DNA of 64,000 nucleotides from Strigamia acuminata (GCA_949358305.1 OX442322.1:9300001-9364000), one strand, 5' to 3'; shown: positions 35,701 to 45,219, counted from the stretch's first letter. Notes: a model not told the origin generated them from the letters alone. Numbers and translations: made by a program.

Positions 35701-38015
35701 AAATGCTTGGAATCTTATGGGACACGCAAGAAGACGTCCTCATTTTCAGGATTCCACAAATGGACATTATTCCGAACACAAGACGTGAAGTTCTCTCTTT
35801 GGTAGCCTCTATTTTCGACCCGATGGGACTCATTTCTCCAGTCGTTTTGAAAATGAGACTCCTTCTTCAAGACATTTGTCTACGTACAAAGAACTGGGAC
35901 GGAAGAATTTCGGACTCAGAAAAGCAAGAGATTGACGAATGGAGTCGAGACATCCAGAAATTAAAAGACTATAAGGTACCTCGATGGTTAGAAACCTATT
36001 CTAATGAAGAGTTGAGTATTGAAGTTTTCTGTGATGCCAGCACTAAAGCCTTTGGATGTGCAATTTTCATCGTCAACAACAAAGGAAAAAGAACTTTGCT
36101 ACTCAGCAAATGTAGACTAGCCCCTGCAAAAAAGATTACCTTGCCTAGACTTGAATTAACTGCTGCGGTCGTTGGTGTACGGATGTGTCAGTATTTGACA
36201 AATAACTTTCTGCCAGGTTATCCAATCAAAACCATTCAATATTTTTCTGATTCCACCATAACTTTGGCTTGGATAAATTCGAAGAAAAATGAGTGGAAGC
36301 CTTATGTTTCTAACCGCGTTCAGGAAATTGTTTCATCGTCTGACGCAAGCCAATGGTCACATATTCCGACAGAGTTCAATCCTGCAGATCTACTTACACG
36401 ACCACACGATGCAAAAACATTAATGACAAATAAACTTTGGTGGAACGGCGTGGACGTTTCTAAAATCGAAAAAGTCGAGGTCGTGCAAGAAAAACTACCC
36501 GAAGAAGAAAAAAGAATTGTGGTTATGAATGTTCAAGTCAAAGAGACATTTATAAGCAAATTTTTCAAAAGATATCGCAACTTCAACCGTCTAGTTAGAG
36601 TATTTTCGTACATTTTGCGCTGGAAATCTCATCGTTTTCGCGGCGAAGATCTCGCGCAACGCGAAATGGAATCCAGTCAAATTAGGATTCTTCAATTTTC
36701 ACAAGAAATCTACTTTCGAGAAGAGATCGAAGCTGTGAGAAACAAGACTGAAGTTGAGAGATACTCCCCTTTGAAGAATTTCGAATATTTCTTAGATGAG
36801 GATGGACTTTTACGTTTGCGCAGCAGACTGAGATTGTCTTTGCTTTCATTTGACGAAAAATACCCGATTCTTTTGCATAACGAAAGTTGGGTAACTAGAC
36901 TAATTATTCGCAAGACTCATCTTGATCTCATGCATGGAGATTTGAGTGAAACACTTTACCGAATTCGTGAGAAATTTTGGGTTCTCCGAGGACGCAGGAC
37001 CATTCAAACTGTGATAAGAGAATGTTCCGTTTGCAGAAGGACTAAACTTGCAAGAAATAATCCGTCTACTGGAGAATTACCGAAAGAAAGAGTAACCCCA
37101 GCAGCTCCTTTTCAACACACCGGAATCGATCATTTGGGACCTATTTTTGTGGGAAAGGACAAAAAACGATTGAAGAAAACATACATTTTATTTTTCACTT
37201 GTATGGTTACACGAAGTTTACATCTCGAAGTGTCCGAAGATTTATCCACTGAGAAATTCTTATTGGCATTCAGACGATTTTGTGCTCGTTACGGTTGTCC
37301 AGCAAAAGTCTTCTCGGACAACAGTAAAACCTTTGAAAAAGGAAGTACACAAATTCAGTCATGGGGAAAACTGATTGGCCGTTCGGACATAAAAACATTT
37401 CTGTCTGAGAAAAGGATTGTATGGACATTTATTCCTCCGCTCTCACCGTGGATGGGAGGAGCTTGGGAGAGACTAGTCCGTTCAGTAAAGGATAAATTGC
37501 GGAAAACTTTATTGAGACACACTGTGGATTTAGAAAATTTACAAACCTTGGTTCTTGAGATCAGCTCCGTGTTGAATTCACGACCTTTGTCGTATGTACA
37601 CGAAAATATAGACGGCGGCAGAATCCTTTCACCTAAAAACTTTTTAACGGGAGGTATGCCGAAATACATGATCAACAAGACCTTGAATGCAATCAAGAAA
37701 AGTGACCTTCGAAAACTCGACAAGAAAAGAAGACAGTTCATTTGGGATTTTTGGAGTATATGGAAACACAGTTACTTGATGCAGTTAAGAAACTTTTACG
37801 AGGTCAAAGGAGATAAGTCTTTTCAAAACCCCAAAATTGACCAGATTGTTCTTCTTGAAAAGATGGGAACCAACCCTTACTTTTGGCCTCTTGCCAGGAT
37901 AAAACAAGTGTTTCCTGGCGATGATGGACTAATTCGCATCGTTAGTGTTGTGCTTCCCGATGGAAGAGAGTTGCGTCGTTCTGTAAGGCATATTAGAGCC
38001 CTTGAACTTGATTGA
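32763..38015 (+). CDS. BEL/Pao Gag-Pol polyprotein
   Basis: A single 1750-residue ORF. The N-terminal 110 residues look coiled-coil-like. Residues about 130-290 are the DUF1759-type gag region (KLPKLESVKFDGE). Three zinc knuckles follow at about 373-440 (CIFCQEDHLSGSC, CFNCFRTGHRVGDC, CKHCGGRHHSTIC). The aspartic protease motif DPGSHRSFI is near 493, the RT YMDD near 915, and RNase H begins near FCDAS at 1088. The integrase zinc finger (HLDLMH...CSVC) is at about 1385-1422, and the catalytic D, D, E are near 1455, 1519 and 1567. There is no gag stop or frameshift, as is usual in BEL/Pao. The start is the first ATG after the leader and is shared with BEL-T. All catalytic motifs are present, so it could be active. 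No envelope ORF follows. Confidence 0.95.
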   Translation: MERDRETETSERDLLTVEQIEILETRWEAQLSSLNDLLSLSEKTSDPGELEALLLTANLKETRVVNGLNELQVYCEHAFYLESVEKLESSQTRVELLRRRWEVSKRSLPTLGGRLNMSTVSGANTSLNTSTSFRKNSKLPKLESVKFDGEIIKYKTFKSNFETSVHNDPDLSSVEKLQYLQTMCTGEAAALISTFPLIEESYDLAREELDRNYGDEDAQQTALIQSIRDLKTVSSIYPTKVLKANLTKISSTIRLLEQLKIPVRTSGAFLMPDILSKFPAPMTLRFYQVHGLSCKNILTLLDFFQKEVAMAERTEAVSPSEKAKKEKSEVEKAKVKGSMTTCTATQDSKSSSSSKVKTESRQENKSANSKALKCIFCQEDHLSGSCKKEFEINAKIELIKKNRLCFNCFRTGHRVGDCKVKFSCKHCGGRHHSTICKKSEVNNSPSPTEKPKESQVTTHVSCAISTSLQLMIFVADLKTKSGGSHHIRGMIDPGSHRSFITTELVNRLKLKKCGSISATTQRFNDSMPAATDYDVYNVTLQSKNDAQNFKLSMLSVENLPKVQGILNASVIEKVKKLNLELAEDLPAKTSQIDILLGVDAWWKVIKDGKKKINDDLGLINTLFGWVLIGAAGNTDLFEDEADLTSCCNTCNIEIHEQLDKLWNLEAIGINAGEKESDFTRDRFEATTKRLDDGRYEVMLPFNGQETDLDSNWELALNQLANTLKRIDSNDDYKKRYDDSMWQYIEENHAEEVPTEERFLKKGTYNIPHHPVIKEDRETTKFRVVFNASSAKKGKRSLNDCLFPGPSLNPDLILVMVRFRLYCIPIIADIKQAFLQVMINPTHRNFLRFLWVSRQYFKNPYSWRNLWNNIMILRMIVVPFGVISSPFLLCATIRKQADQYKETHPKEVDALDAGIYMDDLTSGGDHTTDTTKHCEELKMILDDGKLPLVKWATPNEKVFNDIKEKGFHMRSDEFCEQGVIKMLGILWDTQEDVLIFRIPQMDIIPNTRREVLSLVASIFDPMGLISPVVLKMRLLLQDICLRTKNWDGRISDSEKQEIDEWSRDIQKLKDYKVPRWLETYSNEELSIEVFCDASTKAFGCAIFIVNNKGKRTLLLSKCRLAPAKKITLPRLELTAAVVGVRMCQYLTNNFLPGYPIKTIQYFSDSTITLAWINSKKNEWKPYVSNRVQEIVSSSDASQWSHIPTEFNPADLLTRPHDAKTLMTNKLWWNGVDVSKIEKVEVVQEKLPEEEKRIVVMNVQVKETFISKFFKRYRNFNRLVRVFSYILRWKSHRFRGEDLAQREMESSQIRILQFSQEIYFREEIEAVRNKTEVERYSPLKNFEYFLDEDGLLRLRSRLRLSLLSFDEKYPILLHNESWVTRLIIRKTHLDLMHGDLSETLYRIREKFWVLRGRRTIQTVIRECSVCRRTKLARNNPSTGELPKERVTPAAPFQHTGIDHLGPIFVGKDKKRLKKTYILFFTCMVTRSLHLEVSEDLSTEKFLLAFRRFCARYGCPAKVFSDNSKTFEKGSTQIQSWGKLIGRSDIKTFLSEKRIVWTFIPPLSPWMGGAWERLVRSVKDKLRKTLLRHTVDLENLQTLVLEISSVLNSRPLSYVHENIDGGRILSPKNFLTGGMPKYMINKTLNAIKKSDLRKLDKKRRQFIWDFWSIWKHSYLMQLRNFYEVKGDKSFQNPKIDQIVLLEKMGTNPYFWPLARIKQVFPGDDGLIRIVSVVLPDGRELRRSVRHIRALELD

Positions 38016-38073
38016 TGTGTGTTTTGCAGACTTCTCTCATCTCTCTTCTCTCTCTTTCTCGCTGGCAATTCGT
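38016..38073 (+). other. Pyrimidine tract before the BEL-S 3' LTR
   Basis: A CT-rich run (CTTCTCTCATCTCTCTTC...) ending GCTGGCAATTCGT. The usual purine-rich priming tract is not seen here on the coding strand. Similar tracts precede the 3' LTRs of L, Z and TKE. Confidence 0.6.
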
Positions 38074-39546
38074 TGTTGCAAACAACGTGGAATAATTTAG
38101 AAACTACTTTTATTGCCAATTTGTGTCTGAATAAATGTTTCCAAAGTGTGTTTTATTTTGCATAACATTTCAGTTTTTATTTACAGGATTTTTGCATTAT
38201 TAAAATGTTTTTAGTGCTTTCAGATACTGATGTTTGATGAAATGTGATATTCCATTGTTTATTGCATTTATTTCTAGTGTTTATTGCGTGATTTTGTGTT
38301 ACTTTATTCATTTTCTATCAATTTGTGTGATTTCGGGTGAAATTTGGTGCATTTGTCGTTAAACAGTTCACTAGTGTTATCGACGTGACGTCATATTTCA
38401 AGTTCTAGTTCGGTTTTTGTTCAAACTTCTAACCTTCCGTTTGGACGGAATTTTGATGGTTAGAATTGTTTTTGACATTGTTTTAGACTAATTTGGGGGT
38501 GATCTGTTGATTCGTGCACTCTAATTTCGTCCCGGAACAGCCGTTTTTCTGCTACGAGCGATCGTGACGGACCCCGCATGTGCGTTGCCGTCCAAGATCG
38601 TTTCGTTCGGTTTGCGGTTGATTTCAAGTGTTCTTTCATTAAAAAGTGTCTTGTTTTGCGGGAAATTACATTCCCTGAACTTATTTACTTATTTCAAAGT
38701 GTTTACATAAGTTATTTCTTGTGTTGAAATTCAAACCTTGTGTTTTGCCGCCAATGTAGAGTTTACCGGACGCCATGTTGGATTTTGCCGATGATTTGTA
38801 AATCTTTCATGTCGCTTTGTTTTTATATCTCAATTGGTGTTAGTACTATTTAGTTTTAATGTATTTCAATGCAAAATCTTTACTTATTTGGTTTTGTGTG
38901 TGACTTTGAATTCAAACTTGATGATTATGTCATTTTGCTTGTCTTTGATTGGTTAGGCCCAATTGTCTGCCTAGCGATCACTGTTTTCGCTGTTTTCTCA
39001 GTGTTTTGATTAACGAATTTTGTTGTTACGATAGACTTTATTATTCCTGAGTTTTTTGTGCTCATTTTGAGCTATTACACATTATTTTTAATACATTTCT
39101 CGTAATTTGTTGTCTTTGCTTGAAATTGCATTTCCTCCGTTTCCGTGGCAACGGAGTATTTTCTTTATTGTACTTTGACGACAATTGGCTTGTTGCGTGC
39201 CTTTTGATTGATAATGTGTAATTATTGAGTTGCCATTTTATATTTGATTAAAATAGTCGTGTTAATGTTAACTCTTGTATTTTCTGCTTTTGACCCATTT
39301 CCAATGTGTCCTGAGTAGAGAACCATTTTTCCCAGACTGGCCAATGGATCAGCAAACACTTTGGATACCATGCAAAAGTGTTTCCAACAGTTAAACCTTC
39401 ATGTAACAGGAGATTTTGAGGCGAATCAAGTGCATTTCCACACGGTACACGTACGAATTTCACTATACGATCGTTTGAGTTTGTTGGCGGGAGTTTCGAA
39501 TCGCCACATCTCAGTTCTTCTCTGTTCCTGTTGACTGACCGCAACA
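38074..39546 (+). repeat. BEL-S 3' LTR, 1473 bp
   Basis: Same length and, as far as I can read, the same sequence as 30380-31852. It is followed by GCGA. Confidence 0.95.
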
Positions 39547-39550
39547 GCGA

Positions 39551-40252
39551 TGACCTGTTCGAAAACAATTAAAGCAAAGTCTGTTTTTCTTTATCAATTC
39601 AATCTTTGCATTGATTTCAAACTCCTTTTTGCAAGAACCGCTCAAATGGTCTTCTTGACAAAAAATGCACTTGAGTGCCTTGGAATTCGCAGACTTGTTC
39701 TCTTGTCTCGACTCTGTCTTCACTTTGGAGCTTGAAGACGATTTTGAGTCTTGCGTCGCGGTGCAAGTCGTCATGGATCCTTTAACTTTAGCCTTTTCAA
39801 CTTCAGACTTTTCCTTCTTTGCTTTTTCAGATGGAGAAACAGCTTCAGTGCGTTCTGCCATAGCTACTTCCTTTTGAAAAAAGTCAAGCAAAGTCAAAAT
39901 GTTCTTGCAAGACAGTCCATGGACTTGGTAAAAACGCAAAGTCATTGGAGCAGGAAACTTGCTAAGAATGTCCGGCATCAGAAATGCACCAGATGTCCGT
40001 ACAGGAATCTTCAGTTGCTCTAGAAGTCGTATTGTTGAAGAAATTTTCGTCAAATTTGCTTTCAACACCTTTGTCGGGTATATGCTTGAAACAGTCTTCA
40101 AGTCTCGAATGGATTGGATGAGAGCCGTCTGTTGCGCATCCTCATCGCCATAGTTACGATCAAGTTCTTCCCGTGCCAAGTCATAGGATTCCTCGATCAA
40201 AGGAAAGGTGGAAATCAAAGCCGCAGCCTCACCTGTACACATAGTTTGAAGG
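39551..40252 (-). pseudogene. BEL-T gag, middle fragment
   Basis: About 234 codons of gag between the two insertions. It starts inside the DUF1759-like region (QTMCTGEAAAL) and ends in the second knuckle (CFNCFRTGHR) where BEL-S enters. It continues from 45940 on one side and into 30379 on the other. No stops are present. Confidence 0.9.
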
Positions 40253-40967
40253 TGTTGCAACTCGCCACTGCCGTGATGCGACGAGTTGTAACGCGGTGGG
40301 GAATTCTTGGCAAATTTCCCATAGGCCTATACTGAGAGGAGAAATGAGTTGACTTGAGTTTCTGCACTGGATCTTGTGGGGAGCTGCTCCAGGGAGTTTG
40401 GGGTTAAATTTCCCTACTCACACATGTTGGATGTTGAATAAAATAAACCTTTGTGTAGAAAAATCCAGATAATGCTTTTAATCATTTCAAAACATTAACA
40501 TGGAGGCAAATTCAACTTAACTACATCTAATTCTTCATAACAAGAGTGTAACAACTTCATAACAACAACAATTCTATAGCAACAACAAACTCATGAGGCA
40601 CCTAGTGACTAAATTCATAAATAACATAAGTTAAAGCTTGCATTGTGCCTCATAATAGAGATAAAATCAACTTAAAATTAACAGAAATCATTGGAAAACA
40701 AGACTAAAAATTCCTAAACCTTGACCTTGTCATTCTAAGAGATAAAATACCTAACAAACATTGTCTTTACTGAAAATTGGCACACAAAAAAGACATGTAA
40801 AATTCCTATTACAACAGAAAAAGATTAGATATTTGCTAAATAAATAATACAATTATAAGACCAAAATTAGTAACTCTTCTTTACATTTTCGAACACATAA
40901 AATCAAACTACTATCAAATTGACGAGCAGTTGTGGTCTCTCTTTCCTCCTTTCTGTTGCTCGAAACA
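40253..40967 (-). repeat. TKE 3' LTR, 715 bp
   Basis: In element orientation it starts TGTTTCGAGCAACAG and ends GAGTTGCAACA. The start resembles the TGTTGCGAGC of the L and Z families. Confidence 0.93.
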
Positions 40968-41041
40968 GAGATTGCCGCCGAAAAGAAAAGAAGGTGAAGA
41001 AGAACCTCTTAGCAATCTGAAAACTTCTCATCCACCTAGGA

Positions 41042-44000
41042 TCAGCTCCCTAATGACTCCTTAAGGTAAGCGCAATTTTTTTTGCGGATCAAACTGGCCA
41101 CCCATGGAGGTAATCTTCGATTCAAAATCGCTAAACTTAAATGTGCCGCTTCATTAATTAGCTTTCTCTTGACTTCTATAGAATTGATTGATTTCTGAAA
41201 ACAGGTACGACACGTTGGCTTGTATCTCTCTTCTCCTCCCACAACCTGAACTTGCGTTTCACCCGATATTCGTTTGGTGAACGACGCTTGGTTTCCACAA
41301 AAGTGGCATTTGGCATGAAGTTTGACAATAGTTTCCACTAGTGGAATGAGATTAGATACTGCCTTGAATTCCTGTCTCTTAAAATCACCATTTAAAGCGG
41401 CAATTATTACATTCTTTCCTTCGTTCGCCATTTTGTCGGAAAACGAATCGATGTCTCCGAAAAATTGCCCTTCGTCGATACCTATCGTCTTGACCGACTC
41501 CGCAATTTTCTTGATTTCCTGTAACGACGCGACCCGAACCGCTGGACGTCGTTGTCCGGTGTGGCTAACCATTTCATCTTTACTATATCTAACGTCTGTC
41601 AAATGCTTAACAAGCAGGCAAGAATTTTCTTCTTCATTTCGGATTACATTAAGTAAAGCAGTAGTTTTTCCAGAAAACATTGGGCCAATTACTAAATGTA
41701 TATTTCCCGTGGCCTTTGTGACTGCATTTGATCTTCTGTGCGAATTGGTGAGTTTCTTGCGACTCCATTTCAATATCTTCCTCCATTTACTTAAACCCTT
41801 TTCTTCATCTTTTTTGAAATTTTTCGGAAATTCTCCTTTCTTTTCCGTAGACTCCAGTGTGTCAGGACTCTGAGAAATCGCCATCTTGCCCGACCTTATC
41901 CCTTTAAACGTCCGCTTTCCATCCATTTCCAATTCGATGGGGACGTCAGGATGCCGTACCTCCAGCTCGCTAGAGCGGCTCGCGGCAAAACGAGAAGCGA
42001 TGACGCCTTTTGTTCGTACTCCACCCTTTTCGCTTTTCTCGTCGGGCATTGATGTGGAATTCGCCTGTCCAAACCCGCCTTTGTCCTTTTTTGAAGTGTT
42101 GAAAGTCATCTTCTTTCCAGAATCGATCGCCATACACGATACATCTCCCAGTGAGATATCGTCTTTGTAGATGGAAGGCTCTTTTGAGTTAATTCGTCCG
42201 TTTAAAATCCATCCAAAAACTGTTTTCATCATTCCTAATTCTGGACTAATTCTCTTCGTTCCCGCTTGAATTATTTTCCACCATGCTCCGCTTCCGATCA
42301 AGACATCTACCTCATCCGACACGGAGGGATGTGGTTCTGCCATCTCAAGATTAAACGACTTGATTTGTTGCAGCGTCTGGTGATTTACCACTCCCTTTAT
42401 ATTGGGAAGTGTGTCGATATCAAGAGCAAATACAGACACTTTCTGCTTGTCGTGACGAGACTGCAACTCGAATCTAAACACGTCATGAGTTGTAGGAACT
42501 GGTTCCTTGTTCAGCAGACACTGGGTCATGGTGTGATACGTCTCAATCTTGTTTAGGTGTAATTTCTTTGCTAACCGCTTCGTAATATATGAACGATGAC
42601 TACCCGGATCGAGTAATCCACGAACTGGGATTGTTTCGCCACTCTTTCGGACGAACAATGCTGTGAAAACCATTAGCTGGACGTCACTTGAGACCGACAA
42701 CGAGACGTTGGCGGAGACGTTCTCTTCTTTGGTATCAGTTGGCTTTTCCGCATGACCTCTGTTACAAATTGAAGAATGGTGTCGACCACCGCATGATCGG
42801 CAACAAAATTTTACAGGGCAGTTACCCACTGTATGGCTTGGTCTCAGGCAATTAAAGCATAGACGTTTTCGCTTAACGATGTCGTATTTCTCCGAAACTT
42901 CCAGATTTGCGTCGCAATTATTGTTGAAATGATCTCCTTCACAGAAGGCACAGATCAATTTCCGGACTGGACCTGATTTTGGTTTGAATGATTCTTTCGT
43001 ATTGGACCCGAATGACGTATTTTGCGCAACCGCGCAAGATGACATGGTCCCTCGTAATTCTTCTTTTTGCTCTCTAGTTGCTGGTTTCTCACTCTTCTTG
43101 GTGACTTTCTGACTGGTAAATACGCTATCGTCTGATAATTCTGCTACTCTGACTTCGCTTGCTACAAATTCGAGAAATAAATTAACGTTTTCCACGTTTC
43201 CTTTGTAAATCCTATGAAATCGTCTTCCCAATTCCGGTGGAAACTTCCGCAATAATTCCGGGATTAGAAATAATCCAGTAGTCGTAACTGGGAACTTCAA
43301 CTGTTCTAATGTTCGGAAAGCACCGGTGAGGGACGTCAATAGAGATTTTACTGGCTTGATTGGGTACAAATCTTTAACTGCTTCGGCTTCACGAATTTTC
43401 CTCGCCAGAGCGTTCTTTTGGGCTACTTCTGACCCAAAAAGTCCTTCTAAACTGCTAAGTGCCATTAAATACGAATCGTTAGTAAGTGGGTACGACTTAA
43501 TCGCCACTTCAGCTTCCCCGATACAGCTTGATTTCAGGTATTGAAGTTTTTCGACGTTCGATAACTCGGCATCGGCGTCAACTGTGGTTGAAAACATATC
43601 CATGAAGCTCTTATACTCCATCGGATTCCCGTCGAATTTCTGCAATGTCAGCTTTGGAAGCTTTGTAGTCTTCCTTGAGATTATCGATGAGTTGTTCAGA
43701 AATCCAGAATTCATTAGCGTATTTCCGCCGGGATGTGCCCCAAACTTATCCTGCATCTGTTTTGAAAATTTCGTCCTTTGCTTAAGAAGATTGACCTTAG
43801 TCCTAATGTCTTCGAGACGTCTCAAACTAAGCAGGTAATCTGAACGTTCTATCTTGTCTTTAAAGACAGCGAGCTCATCAATAAGGTCACTCAACTGCGC
43901 ATCTATTGTTGCGTGGAGAGCTTCAAGCTCACCCCCGTCGAGAACGTTTGCAGATGTCAAGAGCAGATCCTCTGCTCCTTGGGCCTTGGCTTGCCATTGT

Positions 44001-44050
44001 GTTTCTTTCTCTTCCGCTGCTTCCGTGGTCAAACCAGCCGCAGTTGCCAT
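41042..44050 (-). CDS. Gag-protease-thymidine kinase fusion protein
   Basis: 1002 residues in one frame. The N-terminus is coiled-coil-like. About 130-290 is BEL gag (KLPKLTLQKFDGNPMEYKSF). Three zinc knuckles lie at about 363-425 (CAFCEGDHFNNNC, CFNCLRPSHTVGNC, CRSCGGRHHSSIC). A retropepsin-like domain has LLDPGSHRSYI near 478 and ends about 610 (VFGWILNG). A basic linker of about 170 residues follows. Residues about 783-955 are a type II (TK1-like) thymidine kinase: P-loop GPMFSGKTT near 789, VSHTG, the DEGQFF motif with the expected catalytic Glu near 858, and zinc-binding CHFC and CRTC near 914 and 946 around the lasso region. TK1 phosphorylates thymidine with ATP in the salvage route to dTTP. 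All hallmark residues I know are present, so activity is plausible. The last 45 residues are unassigned. The usual RT, RNase H and integrase are missing. The protease could release TK; that is inference. Confidence 0.93.
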   Translation of the reverse strand: MATAAGLTTEAAEEKETQWQAKAQGAEDLLLTSANVLDGGELEALHATIDAQLSDLIDELAVFKDKIERSDYLLSLRRLEDIRTKVNLLKQRTKFSKQMQDKFGAHPGGNTLMNSGFLNNSSIISRKTTKLPKLTLQKFDGNPMEYKSFMDMFSTTVDADAELSNVEKLQYLKSSCIGEAEVAIKSYPLTNDSYLMALSSLEGLFGSEVAQKNALARKIREAEAVKDLYPIKPVKSLLTSLTGAFRTLEQLKFPVTTTGLFLIPELLRKFPPELGRRFHRIYKGNVENVNLFLEFVASEVRVAELSDDSVFTSQKVTKKSEKPATREQKEELRGTMSSCAVAQNTSFGSNTKESFKPKSGPVRKLICAFCEGDHFNNNCDANLEVSEKYDIVKRKRLCFNCLRPSHTVGNCPVKFCCRSCGGRHHSSICNRGHAEKPTDTKEENVSANVSLSVSSDVQLMVFTALFVRKSGETIPVRGLLDPGSHRSYITKRLAKKLHLNKIETYHTMTQCLLNKEPVPTTHDVFRFELQSRHDKQKVSVFALDIDTLPNIKGVVNHQTLQQIKSFNLEMAEPHPSVSDEVDVLIGSGAWWKIIQAGTKRISPELGMMKTVFGWILNGRINSKEPSIYKDDISLGDVSCMAIDSGKKMTFNTSKKDKGGFGQANSTSMPDEKSEKGGVRTKGVIASRFAASRSSELEVRHPDVPIELEMDGKRTFKGIRSGKMAISQSPDTLESTEKKGEFPKNFKKDEEKGLSKWRKILKWSRKKLTNSHRRSNAVTKATGNIHLVIGPMFSGKTTALLNVIRNEEENSCLLVKHLTDVRYSKDEMVSHTGQRRPAVRVASLQEIKKIAESVKTIGIDEGQFFGDIDSFSDKMANEGKNVIIAALNGDFKRQEFKAVSNLIPLVETIVKLHAKCHFCGNQASFTKRISGETQVQVVGGEERYKPTCRTCFQKSINSIEVKRKLINEAAHLSLAILNRRLPPWVASLIRKKNCAYLKESLGS

Positions 44051-44379
44051 TTATTCTCGAGAAAGAGAGAATGAGAATAAAAATTCTATTCAACAACTCA
44101 ATAACTGCGAATTAAATTCCCACGAATATTCTCCGAACTTCACAGACTCTTACTTATACTTGCTTAACGTTAATTCAAATGCGGTGTGCAAATGAAAAAC
44201 GACCTCGAAATAAAATGCTAAACTCAACTCCGGAATACTACAGACAAATTGACTTAACACACTATACGTAATACACTGGGACGGAATTATTGACCGCACA
44301 AATAAACTTATCCGCATAAATATCTTGATAATTCCCCCAAAATGCACTTAGTTCGAAATTAATAATTAATATCTAACCG

Positions 44380-44600
44380 CACAACCGAGATAAATAGTTA
44401 TCTTTTACAATAACACTGCACAAAGGAGATAAATAGTTATATTTTACAATAACCCCGCACAAAGAGATAAATAGTTATATTTTACAATAACCCCGCACAA
44501 AAAGAGATAATAGCTATAGTTTATAATAGCGCTGCACAAAAGAGATAATTAGCTATCATATACAATAGCTCCGCACTTAAGAGATAATAACTTGATGTTT
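44380..44600 (-). repeat. Tandem repeat in the TKE leader
   Basis: About five units of 40-48 bp with core GATAAATAGTTATATTTTAC (plus sense), each ending near CCGCAC or CTGCAC. The TAGTTAT...ATAAC parts of a unit can pair. The units drift in sequence towards 44600. Confidence 0.8.
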
Positions 44601-44778
44601 AAAATTATTGACATAAAAAACCCCTTTTAAACTCCCCAAACACAGCTCGAAATTGGCAGAAACTTCCTTGAAAAATCAGATAAAGAATTAATTTAAATAA
44701 ATATAATTCTTAAATTCTAACAGCAATTGAGTTAAAATTAATCTTGTTCTTTATCATCAGCAGATGAACTTGAAGATT

Positions 44779-44794
44779 GACATTGCGTTGTGTT
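44779..44794 (-). promoter_or_regulatory. Conserved leader box in TKE
   Basis: Minus strand reads AAACACAACGCAATGT, about 430 bp inside the 5' LTR. Confidence 0.55.
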
Positions 44795-45199
44795 TCTCAA
44801 ATTGTTGACCAGGAAATCGCTTGCTTGTCTCCTTATGTTGACCGCCACAGTAGAAAGACTCCGAACTCGTTACACTTGACATAAAATCCACTGACGAATC
44901 AACTCCCTGACGCCTGCGAAGGACGACACAGCACAAACACACTTCTGTCGCAATTGGCGACAATAATCCAGTGGAAATAAATCGAAAAACGCGTCGCCAC
45001 ACACTTCACACCACGAAAATCGGCACCCCACACTGCTTACTGCGAACTAGATGCCACACACTGCCTCACTGTGAAGTCGGGAACACACACGCAAATCACC
45101 GTGAAATTGACGTCACACACCTGGCTAAAAATGCAATGACGTGCACTGAAATCCACTGGAAGAACTGGACAAAAATCCTGGTTGGCAACAACAAAATCC

Positions 45200-45215
45200 T
45201 TGGGTCACGGTACCA
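45200..45215 (-). other. TKE primer-binding site
   Basis: Minus strand reads TGGTACCGTGACCCAA, four bases inside the 5' LTR. It is close to the Z2 and L2 version. Confidence 0.7.
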
Positions 45216-45219
45216 AAAA

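Larger units (their letters stand above)
30380..39546 (+). mobile_element. BEL-S: intact BEL/Pao LTR retrotransposon
   Basis: 9167 bp, with identical-length LTRs (1473 bp, no difference noticed by eye), a PBS, one unbroken Gag-Pol ORF, and GCGA target duplications at 30376-30379 and 39547-39550. It is inserted in the gag gene of BEL-T in opposite orientation. It is the only element here with a complete enzyme set and is the likely trans-helper type for the non-autonomous families. Confidence 0.95.
44051..45219 (-). other. TKE leader, no gene seen
   Basis: About 1.17 kb between 5' LTR and ATG. It holds the PBS, the leader box at 44779-44794, and a tandem repeat at 44380-44600. A 90-codon frame on the opposite strand is not recognised. 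Confidence 0.7.

Noticed and set aside
41042-41700. Thymidine kinase as a separate host gene or bacterial contamination
   Set aside because: It is in frame with BEL gag and protease in one ORF, bounded by matching LTRs and a target duplication.
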